Origin: Chitinophagaceae bacterium | GTDB lineage: Bacteria; Bacteroidota; Bacteroidia; Chitinophagales; Chitinophagaceae | Direction of reading: 5' to 3' | DNA: 64,000 bases | NCBI GenBank assembly: GCA_020403425.1 | Contig: JADBXR010000008.1 | Span: 124,001-188,000, forward strand | In this document: positions 1 to 9,229 of the stretch, piece after piece | Numbering within the stretch: the first letter of the stretch is position 1 | Layout of the letters: each line of letters starts with the position of its first letter | Notes under the pieces: generated by a model | Database searches by the model: none | The model's input: the letters and a program-made list of their open reading frames with translations, nothing else | What the model was told of the DNA's origin: nothing | Made by a program: the position numbers and the translations under genes

Positions 1-258
1 GAAGTACGGTATATGGCATATTCCGAAAGGCCGACAGGCCCCGCATACCGGCCAGGGAAAACTGGCAGGTGTTCGAAACAGAATAACAATCGTTAGTATA
101 TCGAATTGATAATATTCAATGTTTGCGCTATTTATTTGAATATTATTAACCTATCTGGATAATTTATTCAAACAATCTTTCGTAAAGCCGATTTTTTTGC
201 ATAAATTCACACCACGATTGCCTGCCATTTTATTTCCTGAACATTAATTCGATTGTAC
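1..258. other. Left edge and gltB upstream region
   Basis: No gene could be assigned. The first about 90 bases are GC-richer than what follows and stay open in frame 3 until a TAA near base 84, so they may be the tail of an upstream plus-strand gene, but about 27 codons are too few to recognise. From about 90 to 258 the sequence is AT-rich and presumably holds the gltB promoter. I saw no clear TAnnTTTG box and no strong terminator. Confidence 0.4.
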
Positions 259-3200
259 ATGCTTGTTTCCAGACAAAGCGAGGGACTTTACGACCCGTCG
301 TTTGAACATGATGCCTGTGGCATTGGTTTCGTGGCGAATATCAAAGGCAACAAATCGCACCAGCACATTGCAGATGCTTTGACCGTATTGGAAAATATGG
401 AGCATCGCGGTGCCTGTGGTTGCGAAGCGAATACCGGCGACGGAGCCGGCATCATGCTGCAGATCCCACACGAGTTCTTTTTTGATGAGTGTTTGAAACT
501 CGGCGTCCATTTGCCCGCATATGGCAAATACGGCGTGGGAGTCGTTTTCTTTCCCAAAGAGATCCGCCTGCGGGAAGAATGCAGGGACATCTTCAACCGT
601 TCCGCCGAAAAATTGGGACTTGAAGTATTGGCCTACCGAAAAGTACCGGTGAACAAAGATGGCATCGGCAACACCGCCCTTTCTGTGGAACCCTGCATGG
701 AACATGTGTTCATCGCCAGCCCCGACAGCATCACCAATCCCGATGAGTTCGAACGCAAACTGTTTGTGTTACGGAACTACGCATCTCACACCATCAGCAA
801 TACAGTGAAAAAAGATGAGATCGGCTTTTACCTCGCCTCTCTCTCCTATAAAACCATTATCTATAAAGGCCAGCTCACCAGCAACCAGGTTAGGAATTAT
901 TTCCCTGACCTGAGCGACAAACGCGTGGTATCGGCCTTTGGACTGGTACACTCCCGTTTTGCCACCAACACTTTCCCTTCCTGGAAACTGGCTCAGCCCT
1001 TCCGCTATATCGCCCACAACGGGGAGATCAATACACTTCAGGGAAACCTGAACTGGTTACGTACCAGCGAAAAAGGATTCACTTCCCCTTACTTCAGCAA
1101 GGAAGAGATGGAAATGCTGCTTCCGATCGTTACCGCGAACCAGTCAGACTCCGCCTGCCTCGATAACATGATCGAATTGCTGACACTGACAGGCAGGTCA
1201 TTGCCACATGTGATGATGATGCTGATACCAGAAGCCTGGGACGGCAACGACCAGATGGACCCGGTCAAAAAGGCCTTTTACGAATACCACGCTTGCATGA
1301 TGGAACCCTGGGACGGCCCGGCTTCCATCTCTTTCACCGATGGAAGGATCATCGGGGCCACGCTCGACAGGAACGGCTTACGTCCTTCGCGTTACGCCGT
1401 TACACACGACGACCGTGTGATCATGGCATCGGAGACCGGCGTACTCCCTATTGACCCGGCCCTGATCAAGGAAAAAGGAAGGTTACAGCCCGGTAAGATG
1501 TTCGTGGTGGACATGGAGCAGGGACGCATCATCAGCGATGAGGAACTGAAACAATCCATCTGCTCACAGAAACCCTATGCAGAATGGCTGAACAAATACA
1601 AGATCCGCCTGGAAGAATTACCCGAGCCACGCGTTATGTTCACCCACCTGGAGCATGAGCAGGTATTCAAATACCAGAAAGTTTTCGGCTATTCAACAGA
1701 AGATCTCGATACCATCATCGCCCCCATGGCCATCGATGGAAAAGAACCCATCGGCTCCATGGGAACCGATGTACCACTGGCGATCCTGAGCGAACAGCCT
1801 CAGCACCTGAGCAGTTATTTCAAACAACTATTTGCGCAGGTCACCAATCCGCCAATCGATCCCATCCGGGAAAGGATGGTAATGTCATTGGCAACTTTTG
1901 CCGGAAGCAATGGCAACCTGCTGGTAGAGGATCCGCTGGCCTGCCATAGCGTAGCACTGAAACATCCCGTTCTCAACAACCATGAACTGGAGAAGATCCG
2001 CAGCATCGATACCGGCATCTTCCAGGCAAAAACACTACAGACCTATTTCCGTGCCGATGGCAAAGCCGGATCACTGAAAAAAGGACTTGACCGTTTATGC
2101 CGTTATGCGGTAGATGCGGTAGAAGATGGTTTTGAAGTGATCATCCTCACCGATAGGGCCATCGATTCAGACCACGCCCCCATCCCTTCGCTGCTGGCCA
2201 CAGCAGCCGTGCACCACCACCTTATCCGCAAAGGATACCGTGGCCAGGTGGGCATCATCGTGGAAGCCGGCGATGTATGGGAAGTGCATCATTTCGCATG
2301 CCTGCTGGGTTTTGGCGCTACCGCCATCAATCCATACCTCGCACTATCTTCTATCAGGGACATGAAACTGAACAACAAACTTCAGACAGAACTGGATACG
2401 GAATACCTGAAGAAGAACTATGTGAAAGCGGTGAACGAAGGACTGCTGAAAGTGTTCTCCAAAATGGGGATCTCCACATTACAGTCATATCAGGGCGCAC
2501 AGATCTTCGAGATCATCGGCCTGAACAAGACCGTTGTGGACCAGTATTTCACAGGGGCTACTTCCCGCATACAAGGTATGGGGCTGGATGAGATCGCCAA
2601 GGAAGTACTGGCGAAACACTATTTCGCATTCAGCAAAAAGGACATACCGGTAGATCGCCTGCCCGTTGGCGGCATCTATCAATGGAAACGGAAAGGTGAG
2701 TTTCACCTGTTCAATCCGCAGACCATTCACCTGCTGCAGCAGGCAACCCGCACGAACGACTATGCGGCATTCAAGAAATATTCAAAACTGGTGAACGACC
2801 AGACGGAAAAAGCCTGTACGTTACGAAGTCAGTTCCAGTTCAAACGCAACCGGCCTTCTATTTCGATCGACGAGGTAGAACCCGCCGAAAATATATTCAA
2901 ACGTTTTGCCACAGGCGCCATGTCCTTCGGCTCCATTTCGTGGGAGGCCCACACTACCCTGGCCATCGCCATGAACCGGCTGGGTGGCAAAAGCAATACC
3001 GGCGAGGGTGGTGAAGACGAAGTTCGTTATGAACGTTTGCCCAACGGAGACTCCATGCGTTCCGCCATCAAACAGGTAGCTTCTGCCCGTTTCGGCGTGA
3101 CCAGCTACTATCTTACCGAAGCGGATGAACTGCAGATCAAAATGGCACAGGGAGCCAAACCGGGCGAAGGTGGCCAGTTACCCGGACATAAAGTGGACGA

Positions 3201-4791
3201 TTGGATCGGCAAGACCCGCCACTCCACACCAGGTGTAGGTCTGATCTCACCACCTCCCCACCACGATATCTATTCCATTGAAGATCTGGCGCAACTGATC
3301 TTCGATCTGAAGAATGCCAACCGTGCGGCGCGCATCAACGTGAAGCTCGTATCCAAAGCAGGCGTAGGAACCATTGCCGCAGGTGTGGCCAAAGCCAAGG
3401 CCGATGTGGTCCTGATCGCCGGTTTTGATGGCGGTACAGGCGCTTCTCCGATCAGTTCCATCAAACACGCAGGTCTTCCCTGGGAGTTAGGTCTCGCAGA
3501 GACGCACCAGACCCTCGTCAAAAATAAATTACGCAGCCGCGTAGTGGTACAGGCCGACGGACAGATGAAAACCGGTCGCGATATTGCGATAGCCGCCCTA
3601 CTGGGTGCAGAAGAATGGGGCGTTGCCACAGCAGCACTCATCGTGGAAGGTTGCATCATGATGCGCAAATGCCACATGAATACTTGTCCAGTAGGTGTTG
3701 CCACACAGGATCCTGAACTGCGCAAACGTTTTACGGGCAACCCGGACCATGTAGTGAACTTCTTCCATTTCATCACCGAAGAATTACGCGAGATCATGGC
3801 GGAACTGGGATTCAGGACCGTGAACGAAATGATCGGCCAGGTAGACTCTCTCGAGATGCGCGAGAACATCACCCATTGGAAATACAGCACACTGGATCTT
3901 TCCGGCGTTCTGTACAAGGAGCCCGGATCACTGTACACCGGTTTATACAAACAGGAAGAACAGGATCATGGAATTGCCGAAGTGCTCGACTGGCAATTAC
4001 TCAAAGCGGCCAAACCCGCACTGGAGAAAAAAGAACGCGTAACAGCAAGTTTCCCCATAAAAAATACCGACCGAACTGCCGGAACTATCCTGTCCAATGA
4101 GATCACCAAGATCTACAAGGCAGCGGGTTTGCCGGAAGACACCATACACTTCACTTTCACGGGAACAGCGGGACAAAGTTTTGGCGCTTTCAATACCAAA
4201 GGTATCACACTGGAACTCGAAGGTGATGCGAATGACTATTTCGGCAAGGGACTGAGCGGTGCCAAACTGATCGTATACCCTTCCAAACAGGCATCCTTCG
4301 TGCCAGAAGAGAACATCATCATCGGCAATGTGGCTTTCTATGGCGCAACTGCCGGAGAAGCGTATATCCGCGGTAAAGCAGGTGAACGTTTTGCAGTAAG
4401 GAACTCAGGTGCCAGTGTTGTGGTGGAAGGCGTGGGCGATCATGGTTGCGAATACATGACAGGCGGAACCGCCGTGATACTGGGCAGCACAGGCCGGAAC
4501 TTTGCAGCCGGCATGAGCGGCGGTATCGCGTATGTATATGATGTGAGCGGACAGTTTGACCAACTCTGCAACAAAGAGATGGTAGACCTTGATCCACTGG
4601 ACCAGGCCGATGCACAATTGCTGCAGGACATGATCACACACCATTTCGCCTACACGGCCAGCAGCGTTGCCAGGTTCGTGTTGGACGATTTTGAGAACCA
4701 GCTGAAGAATTTTGTGAAAGTATTCCCGAGGGACTACAAAAAAGCGCTGGCCGAGAAAAGCGAAAAATCGAAACTGACAACACAGAAATAA
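259..4791 (+). CDS. gltB: Glutamate synthase, large subunit
   Basis: GOGAT alpha subunit: transfers the glutamine amide nitrogen to 2-oxoglutarate, giving two glutamates, with GltD in the cytoplasm. The protein has an N-terminal class-II glutaminase domain, a central domain, an FMN/synthase domain from about residue 810, and a C-terminal GXGXG helix domain. Cys20, in the run HDACGIGF, is the expected N-terminal nucleophile, exposed after removal of a short propeptide. The 3Fe-4S ligands are visible as Cys1132, Cys1138 and Cys1143 (CIMMRKCHMNTC). At 1510 residues it is a normal full-length bacterial subunit. The ORF track opens at a TTG two codons upstream; I prefer the ATG at 259. gltD follows after 66 bases and amt further on, forming a nitrogen-assimilation group. 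Confidence 0.97.
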   Translation: MLVSRQSEGLYDPSFEHDACGIGFVANIKGNKSHQHIADALTVLENMEHRGACGCEANTGDGAGIMLQIPHEFFFDECLKLGVHLPAYGKYGVGVVFFPKEIRLREECRDIFNRSAEKLGLEVLAYRKVPVNKDGIGNTALSVEPCMEHVFIASPDSITNPDEFERKLFVLRNYASHTISNTVKKDEIGFYLASLSYKTIIYKGQLTSNQVRNYFPDLSDKRVVSAFGLVHSRFATNTFPSWKLAQPFRYIAHNGEINTLQGNLNWLRTSEKGFTSPYFSKEEMEMLLPIVTANQSDSACLDNMIELLTLTGRSLPHVMMMLIPEAWDGNDQMDPVKKAFYEYHACMMEPWDGPASISFTDGRIIGATLDRNGLRPSRYAVTHDDRVIMASETGVLPIDPALIKEKGRLQPGKMFVVDMEQGRIISDEELKQSICSQKPYAEWLNKYKIRLEELPEPRVMFTHLEHEQVFKYQKVFGYSTEDLDTIIAPMAIDGKEPIGSMGTDVPLAILSEQPQHLSSYFKQLFAQVTNPPIDPIRERMVMSLATFAGSNGNLLVEDPLACHSVALKHPVLNNHELEKIRSIDTGIFQAKTLQTYFRADGKAGSLKKGLDRLCRYAVDAVEDGFEVIILTDRAIDSDHAPIPSLLATAAVHHHLIRKGYRGQVGIIVEAGDVWEVHHFACLLGFGATAINPYLALSSIRDMKLNNKLQTELDTEYLKKNYVKAVNEGLLKVFSKMGISTLQSYQGAQIFEIIGLNKTVVDQYFTGATSRIQGMGLDEIAKEVLAKHYFAFSKKDIPVDRLPVGGIYQWKRKGEFHLFNPQTIHLLQQATRTNDYAAFKKYSKLVNDQTEKACTLRSQFQFKRNRPSISIDEVEPAENIFKRFATGAMSFGSISWEAHTTLAIAMNRLGGKSNTGEGGEDEVRYERLPNGDSMRSAIKQVASARFGVTSYYLTEADELQIKMAQGAKPGEGGQLPGHKVDDWIGKTRHSTPGVGLISPPPHHDIYSIEDLAQLIFDLKNANRAARINVKLVSKAGVGTIAAGVAKAKADVVLIAGFDGGTGASPISSIKHAGLPWELGLAETHQTLVKNKLRSRVVVQADGQMKTGRDIAIAALLGAEEWGVATAALIVEGCIMMRKCHMNTCPVGVATQDPELRKRFTGNPDHVVNFFHFITEELREIMAELGFRTVNEMIGQVDSLEMRENITHWKYSTLDLSGVLYKEPGSLYTGLYKQEEQDHGIAEVLDWQLLKAAKPALEKKERVTASFPIKNTDRTAGTILSNEITKIYKAAGLPEDTIHFTFTGTAGQSFGAFNTKGITLELEGDANDYFGKGLSGAKLIVYPSKQASFVPEENIIIGNVAFYGATAGEAYIRGKAGERFAVRNSGASVVVEGVGDHGCEYMTGGTAVILGSTGRNFAAGMSGGIAYVYDVSGQFDQLCNKEMVDLDPLDQADAQLLQDMITHHFAYTASSVARFVLDDFENQLKNFVKVFPRDYKKALAEKSEKSKLTTQK

Positions 4792-4820
4792 CCCTTTTCA
4801 CTGGTACCCTGTACCCTATT

Positions 4821-4856
4821 ACCAGTAAACCAGTAAACCAATAAACAAATAAACCC
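4821..4856 (+). repeat. AC/AAAC-rich spacer repeat between gltB and gltD
   Basis: The gltB-gltD gap is filled by degenerate direct repeats of the unit 'ccagtaaa/ccaataaa'. The same kind of sequence appears in reverse-complement form between aroA and aroC (19189-19222). No reading frame or hairpin was seen in it. Function unknown; it may be an inert operon spacer or a binding tract. Confidence 0.5.
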
Positions 4857-4857
4857 A

Positions 4858-6330
4858 ATGGGCAAACCAACAGGATTTATAGAATTTACCAGGGAGCTGC
4901 CCGGCAAGCGTTCCCCTAAGGAGCGTGTGAACGATTATCGAGAATTCGTAGAAAGACTGCCGGAAGAAAAACTCAACCAGCAGTCCGCGCGTTGCATGAA
5001 TTGCGGCGTACCTTTCTGCCATAATGGATGTCCACTGGGTAATATCATCCCGGAATTCAACGACGCCGTTTATCGTAAGAACTGGGCCGAAGCATATGAT
5101 ATACTGAGCGCCACCAACAATTTCCCCGAGTTCACCGGCAGGATCTGCCCTGCCCCATGCGAAAGCGCCTGTGTGCTGGGCATCAATCAACCACCCGTGA
5201 CCATTGAAGAGATCGAGAAACATATTATCGAGATCGCATTCGAGAAAGGATTCGTGACACCACGGAAGCCCAATATCAGAACAGGTAAAAAAATAGCCAT
5301 AGTAGGCTCCGGTCCTGCCGGACTTGCTGCGGCAGCACAACTGAACTATGCCGGACACAGCGTAACGGTTTTTGAAAGAGACGATGCACCCGGCGGACTA
5401 CTGCGTTACGGTATCCCCGACTTCAAACTCGAAAAATGGGTGATCGACAGAAGGATCTCCCTGATGGAAGAGGAAGGGGTTACATTCCGCTGCAACGCCA
5501 ATGTAGGTGGCAATGTAAGCATCAATGACCTATTACGCGAATACCAGGCGGTCGTATTGGCCGGAGGCTCTACCATTCCGCGCAACCTCGACATCCCCGG
5601 AAGGGAATTGAAGGGGGTTCATTTTGCGATGGAGTTCCTGAAACAACAGAACAAACGTGTCAGCAACCGCGAGGTAGGCACAGAAGACATACTGGCCAAA
5701 GGAAAGAATGTGGTTGTGATCGGTGGCGGCGATACCGGAAGCGACTGTGTAGGCACTTCCAACCGGCAGGGAGCAGCATCGGTTACCCAGTTCGAACTGT
5801 TACCCAAACCTCCGGAAAACCGAACGGCAGCTATGCCATGGCCCACTTATCCGATGGTCCTGAAGACCACATCTTCTCATGAAGAGGGCGCCAACAGACA
5901 CTGGTCCATTGCTACCAAAGCCTTCATCGGCGATGATAAGGGGCATCTGAAAGCCCTGAAAGTGGTGGATCTTGTCTGGAAAACCCCCGAAGCGGGCGGA
6001 CCGGCCCGTTTTGAAGAAGTAGCAGGCAGCGAACGGGAAATGCCCTGCGAACTGGCATTACTGGCCATGGGATTCGTGCATCCGCAGCAGGAAGGATTAC
6101 TGAAACAACTGGACGTGGATCTGGACGAAAGAGGTAATGTAAAAGCGACCGAACAGGATTTCCAGACCAATATCCAGAAGATCTTCACGGCCGGGGATAT
6201 GCGCCGCGGACAATCCCTGGTAGTATGGGCAATCAGTGAAGGCAGGGAATGCGCACGCAAGGTCGATGAGTATCTGATGGGAGGATCCGTGCTGGAATCA
6301 AAAGATAAAAGCTATCTAGTAAGTATATAA
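4858..6330 (+). CDS. gltD: Glutamate synthase, small subunit
   Basis: GOGAT beta subunit: a flavoprotein that passes electrons from NADPH through FAD and 4Fe-4S clusters to GltB. The N-terminal cysteine clusters are visible as Cys46, Cys49, Cys54, Cys58 (CMNCGVPFCHNGC) and Cys97, Cys101, Cys105 (CPAPCESAC). The FAD dinucleotide-binding loop is GSGPAG at 150-155 and the NADPH loop is GGGDTGSD at 289-296. Its 490 residues match the family. It lies 66 bases after gltB on the same strand and ends shortly before a strong terminator, so the two form a bicistronic operon. Confidence 0.97.
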   Translation: MGKPTGFIEFTRELPGKRSPKERVNDYREFVERLPEEKLNQQSARCMNCGVPFCHNGCPLGNIIPEFNDAVYRKNWAEAYDILSATNNFPEFTGRICPAPCESACVLGINQPPVTIEEIEKHIIEIAFEKGFVTPRKPNIRTGKKIAIVGSGPAGLAAAAQLNYAGHSVTVFERDDAPGGLLRYGIPDFKLEKWVIDRRISLMEEEGVTFRCNANVGGNVSINDLLREYQAVVLAGGSTIPRNLDIPGRELKGVHFAMEFLKQQNKRVSNREVGTEDILAKGKNVVVIGGGDTGSDCVGTSNRQGAASVTQFELLPKPPENRTAAMPWPTYPMVLKTTSSHEEGANRHWSIATKAFIGDDKGHLKALKVVDLVWKTPEAGGPARFEEVAGSEREMPCELALLAMGFVHPQQEGLLKQLDVDLDERGNVKATEQDFQTNIQKIFTAGDMRRGQSLVVWAISEGRECARKVDEYLMGGSVLESKDKSYLVSI

Positions 6331-6347
6331 TTAATTATAATTTGTTT

Positions 6348-6376
6348 AAAAAAGCTCCTATCCGGGAGCTTTTTTA
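6348..6376 (+). terminator. Intrinsic terminator after gltD
   Basis: The stem AGCTCC/GGAGCT, extended by A-T pairs, closes a short loop and is followed by six T. It ends the gltBD transcript before amt. Confidence 0.85.
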
Positions 6377-6545
6377 ATTTCTACACCTTTCGATTTATAA
6401 TAAACAGCTTTACAGAGCATTATTTTAACTCTAAAGCATATATATTAATTTAAATTAAATGTTAATAATTTTATAATTAATATTATATTTTATAACTAAT
6501 TTAGATTTATAAATAATTATTATTATTTAATCTAATATTTAATCT
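6377..6545. promoter_or_regulatory. Very AT-rich region upstream of amt
   Basis: About 170 bases, nearly free of G and C over the last 120, separate the gltD terminator from the amt ATG. The composition fits a promoter and upstream-activation region for amt. I could not pick out a convincing -33/-7 pair or a named operator in it. Confidence 0.4.
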
Positions 6546-7892
6546 ATGTCAAAATCCACCGTCAAGCAATTCGCCCCTTTTATCTTATTATTACTTGTAG
6601 CAGTAGCAGCCCTGTTTGCCCCATCCCTTCCCAACTTCGATGACGGCGGTAAATACAACGCGGCCGACATAGCCTGGATCATTGTGGCCACCGCCCTGGT
6701 ATTCCTGATGACACCCGGCCTGGCCTTTTTCTATGGCGGCATGGTTCACCGCAAGAATGTGATCTCTACCATGATCAAAAGCGTGGTGGCAGCCGGAGTA
6801 GTGAGCATCCTCTGGGTATTTGTAGGATACAGCCTCTGCTTTGGGGATACCATCGGCGGTTTTATCGGGAACCCTTCCTCGCACCTGTTCTTCAGGGGCG
6901 TTAATTCAGGTGCCCCCTGGAGCCTGGCACCCAGCATTCCGCTGTCGCTGTTTGCCCTGTTCCAACTGATGTTCGCCATCATCACACCTGGACTGGTGGT
7001 AGGTGCCGTAGCAGAACGGATACGTTTTACGGCCTATATCCTCTTCATTGCCCTGTTCAGTTTACTGGTATACGCACCGATTGCGCACTGGACATGGCAT
7101 CCGGAAGGCTTCCTGTTCAAAATGGGCGCACTCGATTTTGCCGGAGGCACGGTGGTCCATATCTCTGCAGGCTGTGCCGCTTTGGCCGGCGCACTGGTAT
7201 TGAAGCGCCGTAAATCACATATTGAACAACAGGAGATCCCGCCAGCCAATATCCCCTATGTACTGATCGGGACAGGTCTACTATGGTTCGGCTGGTTTGG
7301 GTTTAACGCCGGTTCCGCACTTGGTGCCAACGCTCTTTCCGTATCTGCTTTCGGAACCACCAACACTGCAGCTGCGGCCGCCGGCCTGTCTTGGATGTTC
7401 TTTGATGTGATCCGAGGTAAAAAACCTTCCGTACTCGGTTTCTGCATAGGGGCAGTGGTAGGACTTGTGGCCATTACACCTGCCGCAGGTTTTGTGGCCA
7501 TTCCGCAAAGTATCTTTATCGGCTTTGTAGCTGCCATTGTATCCAACCTGGCCGTGTATTACAAAAGTAAATCCACACTGGATGACACACTGGATGTTTT
7601 CCCCTGTCACGGATTAGGCGGTATGGTAGGTATGTTGATGACCGGCATTTTCGCTACTAAATCAGTGAATACCGCAGGTGCCGATGGACTGTTTTACGGG
7701 AACGCCAGCTTCTTCTTTACCCAGGTGAAGGCATTGGGTATCGTAGTGGGATATAGTTTTGTCGTGTCTTTTGCGATCTTCAAGTTCATCGATCTGATCC
7801 TACCCTTACGCGTAAGTGAAGAAGAAGAGATTCAGGGCCTGGATGCCACACAACACAACGAGAAATACGGACGGACCCCTCAACTGGCCTGA
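6546..7892 (+). CDS. amt: Ammonium transporter (Amt family)
   Basis: Inner-membrane ammonium channel of the Amt/Mep/Rh family. A hydrophobic N-terminal stretch (residues 8-28) may be an uncleaved or signal segment, followed by about eleven membrane helices. The conserved twin pore histidines are His205 (VVHISAG) and His355 (CHGLGGMVG), and the ammonium-site aspartate is Asp197 (GALDFAGG). 'TPGLAFFYGG' near residue 56 is a family signature. Its 448 residues are typical. No glnB/PII gene is seen next to it. It follows gltBD, so uptake and assimilation are encoded together. A structured intergenic element and a porin gene lie downstream. Confidence 0.96.
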   Translation: MSKSTVKQFAPFILLLLVAVAALFAPSLPNFDDGGKYNAADIAWIIVATALVFLMTPGLAFFYGGMVHRKNVISTMIKSVVAAGVVSILWVFVGYSLCFGDTIGGFIGNPSSHLFFRGVNSGAPWSLAPSIPLSLFALFQLMFAIITPGLVVGAVAERIRFTAYILFIALFSLLVYAPIAHWTWHPEGFLFKMGALDFAGGTVVHISAGCAALAGALVLKRRKSHIEQQEIPPANIPYVLIGTGLLWFGWFGFNAGSALGANALSVSAFGTTNTAAAAAGLSWMFFDVIRGKKPSVLGFCIGAVVGLVAITPAAGFVAIPQSIFIGFVAAIVSNLAVYYKSKSTLDDTLDVFPCHGLGGMVGMLMTGIFATKSVNTAGADGLFYGNASFFFTQVKALGIVVGYSFVVSFAIFKFIDLILPLRVSEEEEIQGLDATQHNEKYGRTPQLA

Positions 7893-7948
7893 ACAGCCGG
7901 AAAGGTCACTGCATAATGAGCAAGGTATCCTGGTATCAAAATTTCTGT

Positions 7949-7994
7949 TGTACAGCTAACTAACGGCCTCTGACCAGGCATAGCCCCAGGTACA
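7949..7994 (+). promoter_or_regulatory. Hairpin element, copy 1, between amt and porin
   Basis: Interrupted hairpin: TGTAC (7949-7953) pairs with GTACA (7990-7994), CTA (7956-7958) with TAG (7981-7983), and GCC (7966-7968) with GGC (7977-7979), around the 8-base loop TCTGACCA. The loop and closing CC/GG are identical to copy 2 downstream. It is not followed by a T-run, so it is not a standard terminator. Confidence 0.55.
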
Positions 7995-8010
7995 CTCTCC
8001 CAAAAAATAA

Positions 8011-8056
8011 GGTACAGCCATATCATAAACCTCTGACCAGGTTTACAGGCTGTACC
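8011..8056 (+). promoter_or_regulatory. Hairpin element, copy 2, in porin leader
   Basis: Strong interrupted hairpin: GGTACAGCC (8011-8019) pairs perfectly with GGCTGTACC (8048-8056). An inner stem AAACC (8027-8031) with GGTTT (8040-8044) closes the loop TCTGACCA, the same loop as copy 1. It ends 27 bases before the porin ATG and lacks a T-run, so an RNA-level role (leader structure, processing or binding site) is more likely than termination. Inference from base pairing only. Confidence 0.6.
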
Positions 8057-8083
8057 TATTTGTTAATCATAAAACCCATTGCA

Positions 8084-9115
8084 ATGTTAAAGAAAATTTC
8101 AGCAGTATGCCTGGCATTTTTCGGGCTCGGGTCAGCACATGCACAAACGGATTCCGCTAAAAAAGCTACCACCAATTTTACAGGATCGGTTGACGCTTAT
8201 TATCGCTTCAACTTCAACGATCCACCCACAGGTACCAACAACTATACCAGTTTCACCAATTCCAATAATTCATTCGAACTGGGCATGGCTTCTGTGCGGG
8301 TAGAGCATAACGTTGGAAAAGTTTCCGCAACGGCTGATATTGGTTTCGGCCGCAGGGCTCAGGAATTCTCTTACAACGATGTGGGCACCACGCTTACCGC
8401 CGTTAAACAGGCCTATGTAAGTTATACAGCATCTGACAAGGTAAAACTGACACTGGGCAAATGGGCCACCCATGTTGGCTACGAATTACTGGATGCTTAC
8501 GCAAACAGAAATTACAGCATGTCTTACGGGTTCTCTTACGGTCCTTTCTTTCACACCGGTATCAAAGCCGATATTGCTCTCGGCGGAAAATCCGCGCTGA
8601 TGCTGGGTGTAGCCAATCCCACCGATTATGTGAGCGCACCCAGCAGCGTAAAAGTGATCATCGCCCAATTCAGCACGGGCTCTGCCAACGATAAACTGAA
8701 AGCCTACCTCAACTTCCAGGGAGGTACGGGCCTGACACAATTCAATCTGGTAGTGACAGGTGTCTTATCCGACAAATGGAATATTGCGTACGACGGCAGC
8801 CTGCAATCGACCAAACAGGGAACAGAGAACAGCAGCTGGAAAAGTCACGCCCTGTACCTGAACTACGACCCTCTCAAGAACTTCGGTCTCACCTTGCGCG
8901 GCGATTATTTCGACGACCGCAAACTGGCACCGTTACTGGGCGGTGCCCGCAAAGTATTTGCCACCACCCTCTCAGGCAATATCCGTATCGATAACATTAC
9001 CATCATACCCGAACTGAGGCTCGACAATGCCAATGGTGACGCTTTTACGAAGAGTAATGGAACAGCCGGCAAGAGTACCTCAGGTTTTATCCTTGCCGCT
9101 GTATACAGGTTCTGA
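8084..9115 (+). CDS. Outer-membrane beta-barrel porin, OmpL-like (BBP2)
   Basis: Predicted outer-membrane porin of the putative beta-barrel porin-2/OmpL-like type common in Bacteroidota. From the ATG at 8084 the protein has 343 residues and begins with a clear signal peptide (MLKKISAVCL ... SAHA|Q). The rest is alternating amphipathic beta strands with family-like patches such as 'YELLDAYANRNYSMSY' and 'YGPFFHTG', and it ends in an aromatic residue (YRF), as barrel proteins often do. The ORF track starts at a TTG inside the promoter-proximal hairpin region; I reject that. Lying directly behind amt, it may supply the outer-membrane route for ammonium or another small nitrogen solute; that is inference from context. 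Confidence 0.82.
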   Translation: MLKKISAVCLAFFGLGSAHAQTDSAKKATTNFTGSVDAYYRFNFNDPPTGTNNYTSFTNSNNSFELGMASVRVEHNVGKVSATADIGFGRRAQEFSYNDVGTTLTAVKQAYVSYTASDKVKLTLGKWATHVGYELLDAYANRNYSMSYGFSYGPFFHTGIKADIALGGKSALMLGVANPTDYVSAPSSVKVIIAQFSTGSANDKLKAYLNFQGGTGLTQFNLVVTGVLSDKWNIAYDGSLQSTKQGTENSSWKSHALYLNYDPLKNFGLTLRGDYFDDRKLAPLLGGARKVFATTLSGNIRIDNITIIPELRLDNANGDAFTKSNGTAGKSTSGFILAAVYRF

Positions 9116-9159
9116 TGAACATTGCTATACTATACACAGATACATGAGAAAGATCAGAA

Positions 9160-9184
9160 AGAGGTGCCGGGGGCACCTCTTTTA
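9160..9184 (+). terminator. Intrinsic terminator after porin
   Basis: Stem AGAGGTGCC/GGCACCTCT with a GGG loop followed by TTTATTT. A second small stem (AACAAC/GTTGTT) followed by T/A-rich sequence lies just downstream. Confidence 0.88.
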
Positions 9185-9229
9185 TTTGGGGCGCAACAAC
9201 AGCGTTGTTTTATTTATTAAGTTCGGGGG

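Noticed and set aside
3270-3950. 226-residue minus-strand ORF inside gltB
   Set aside because: Antisense of the conserved FMN-binding domain of GltB.
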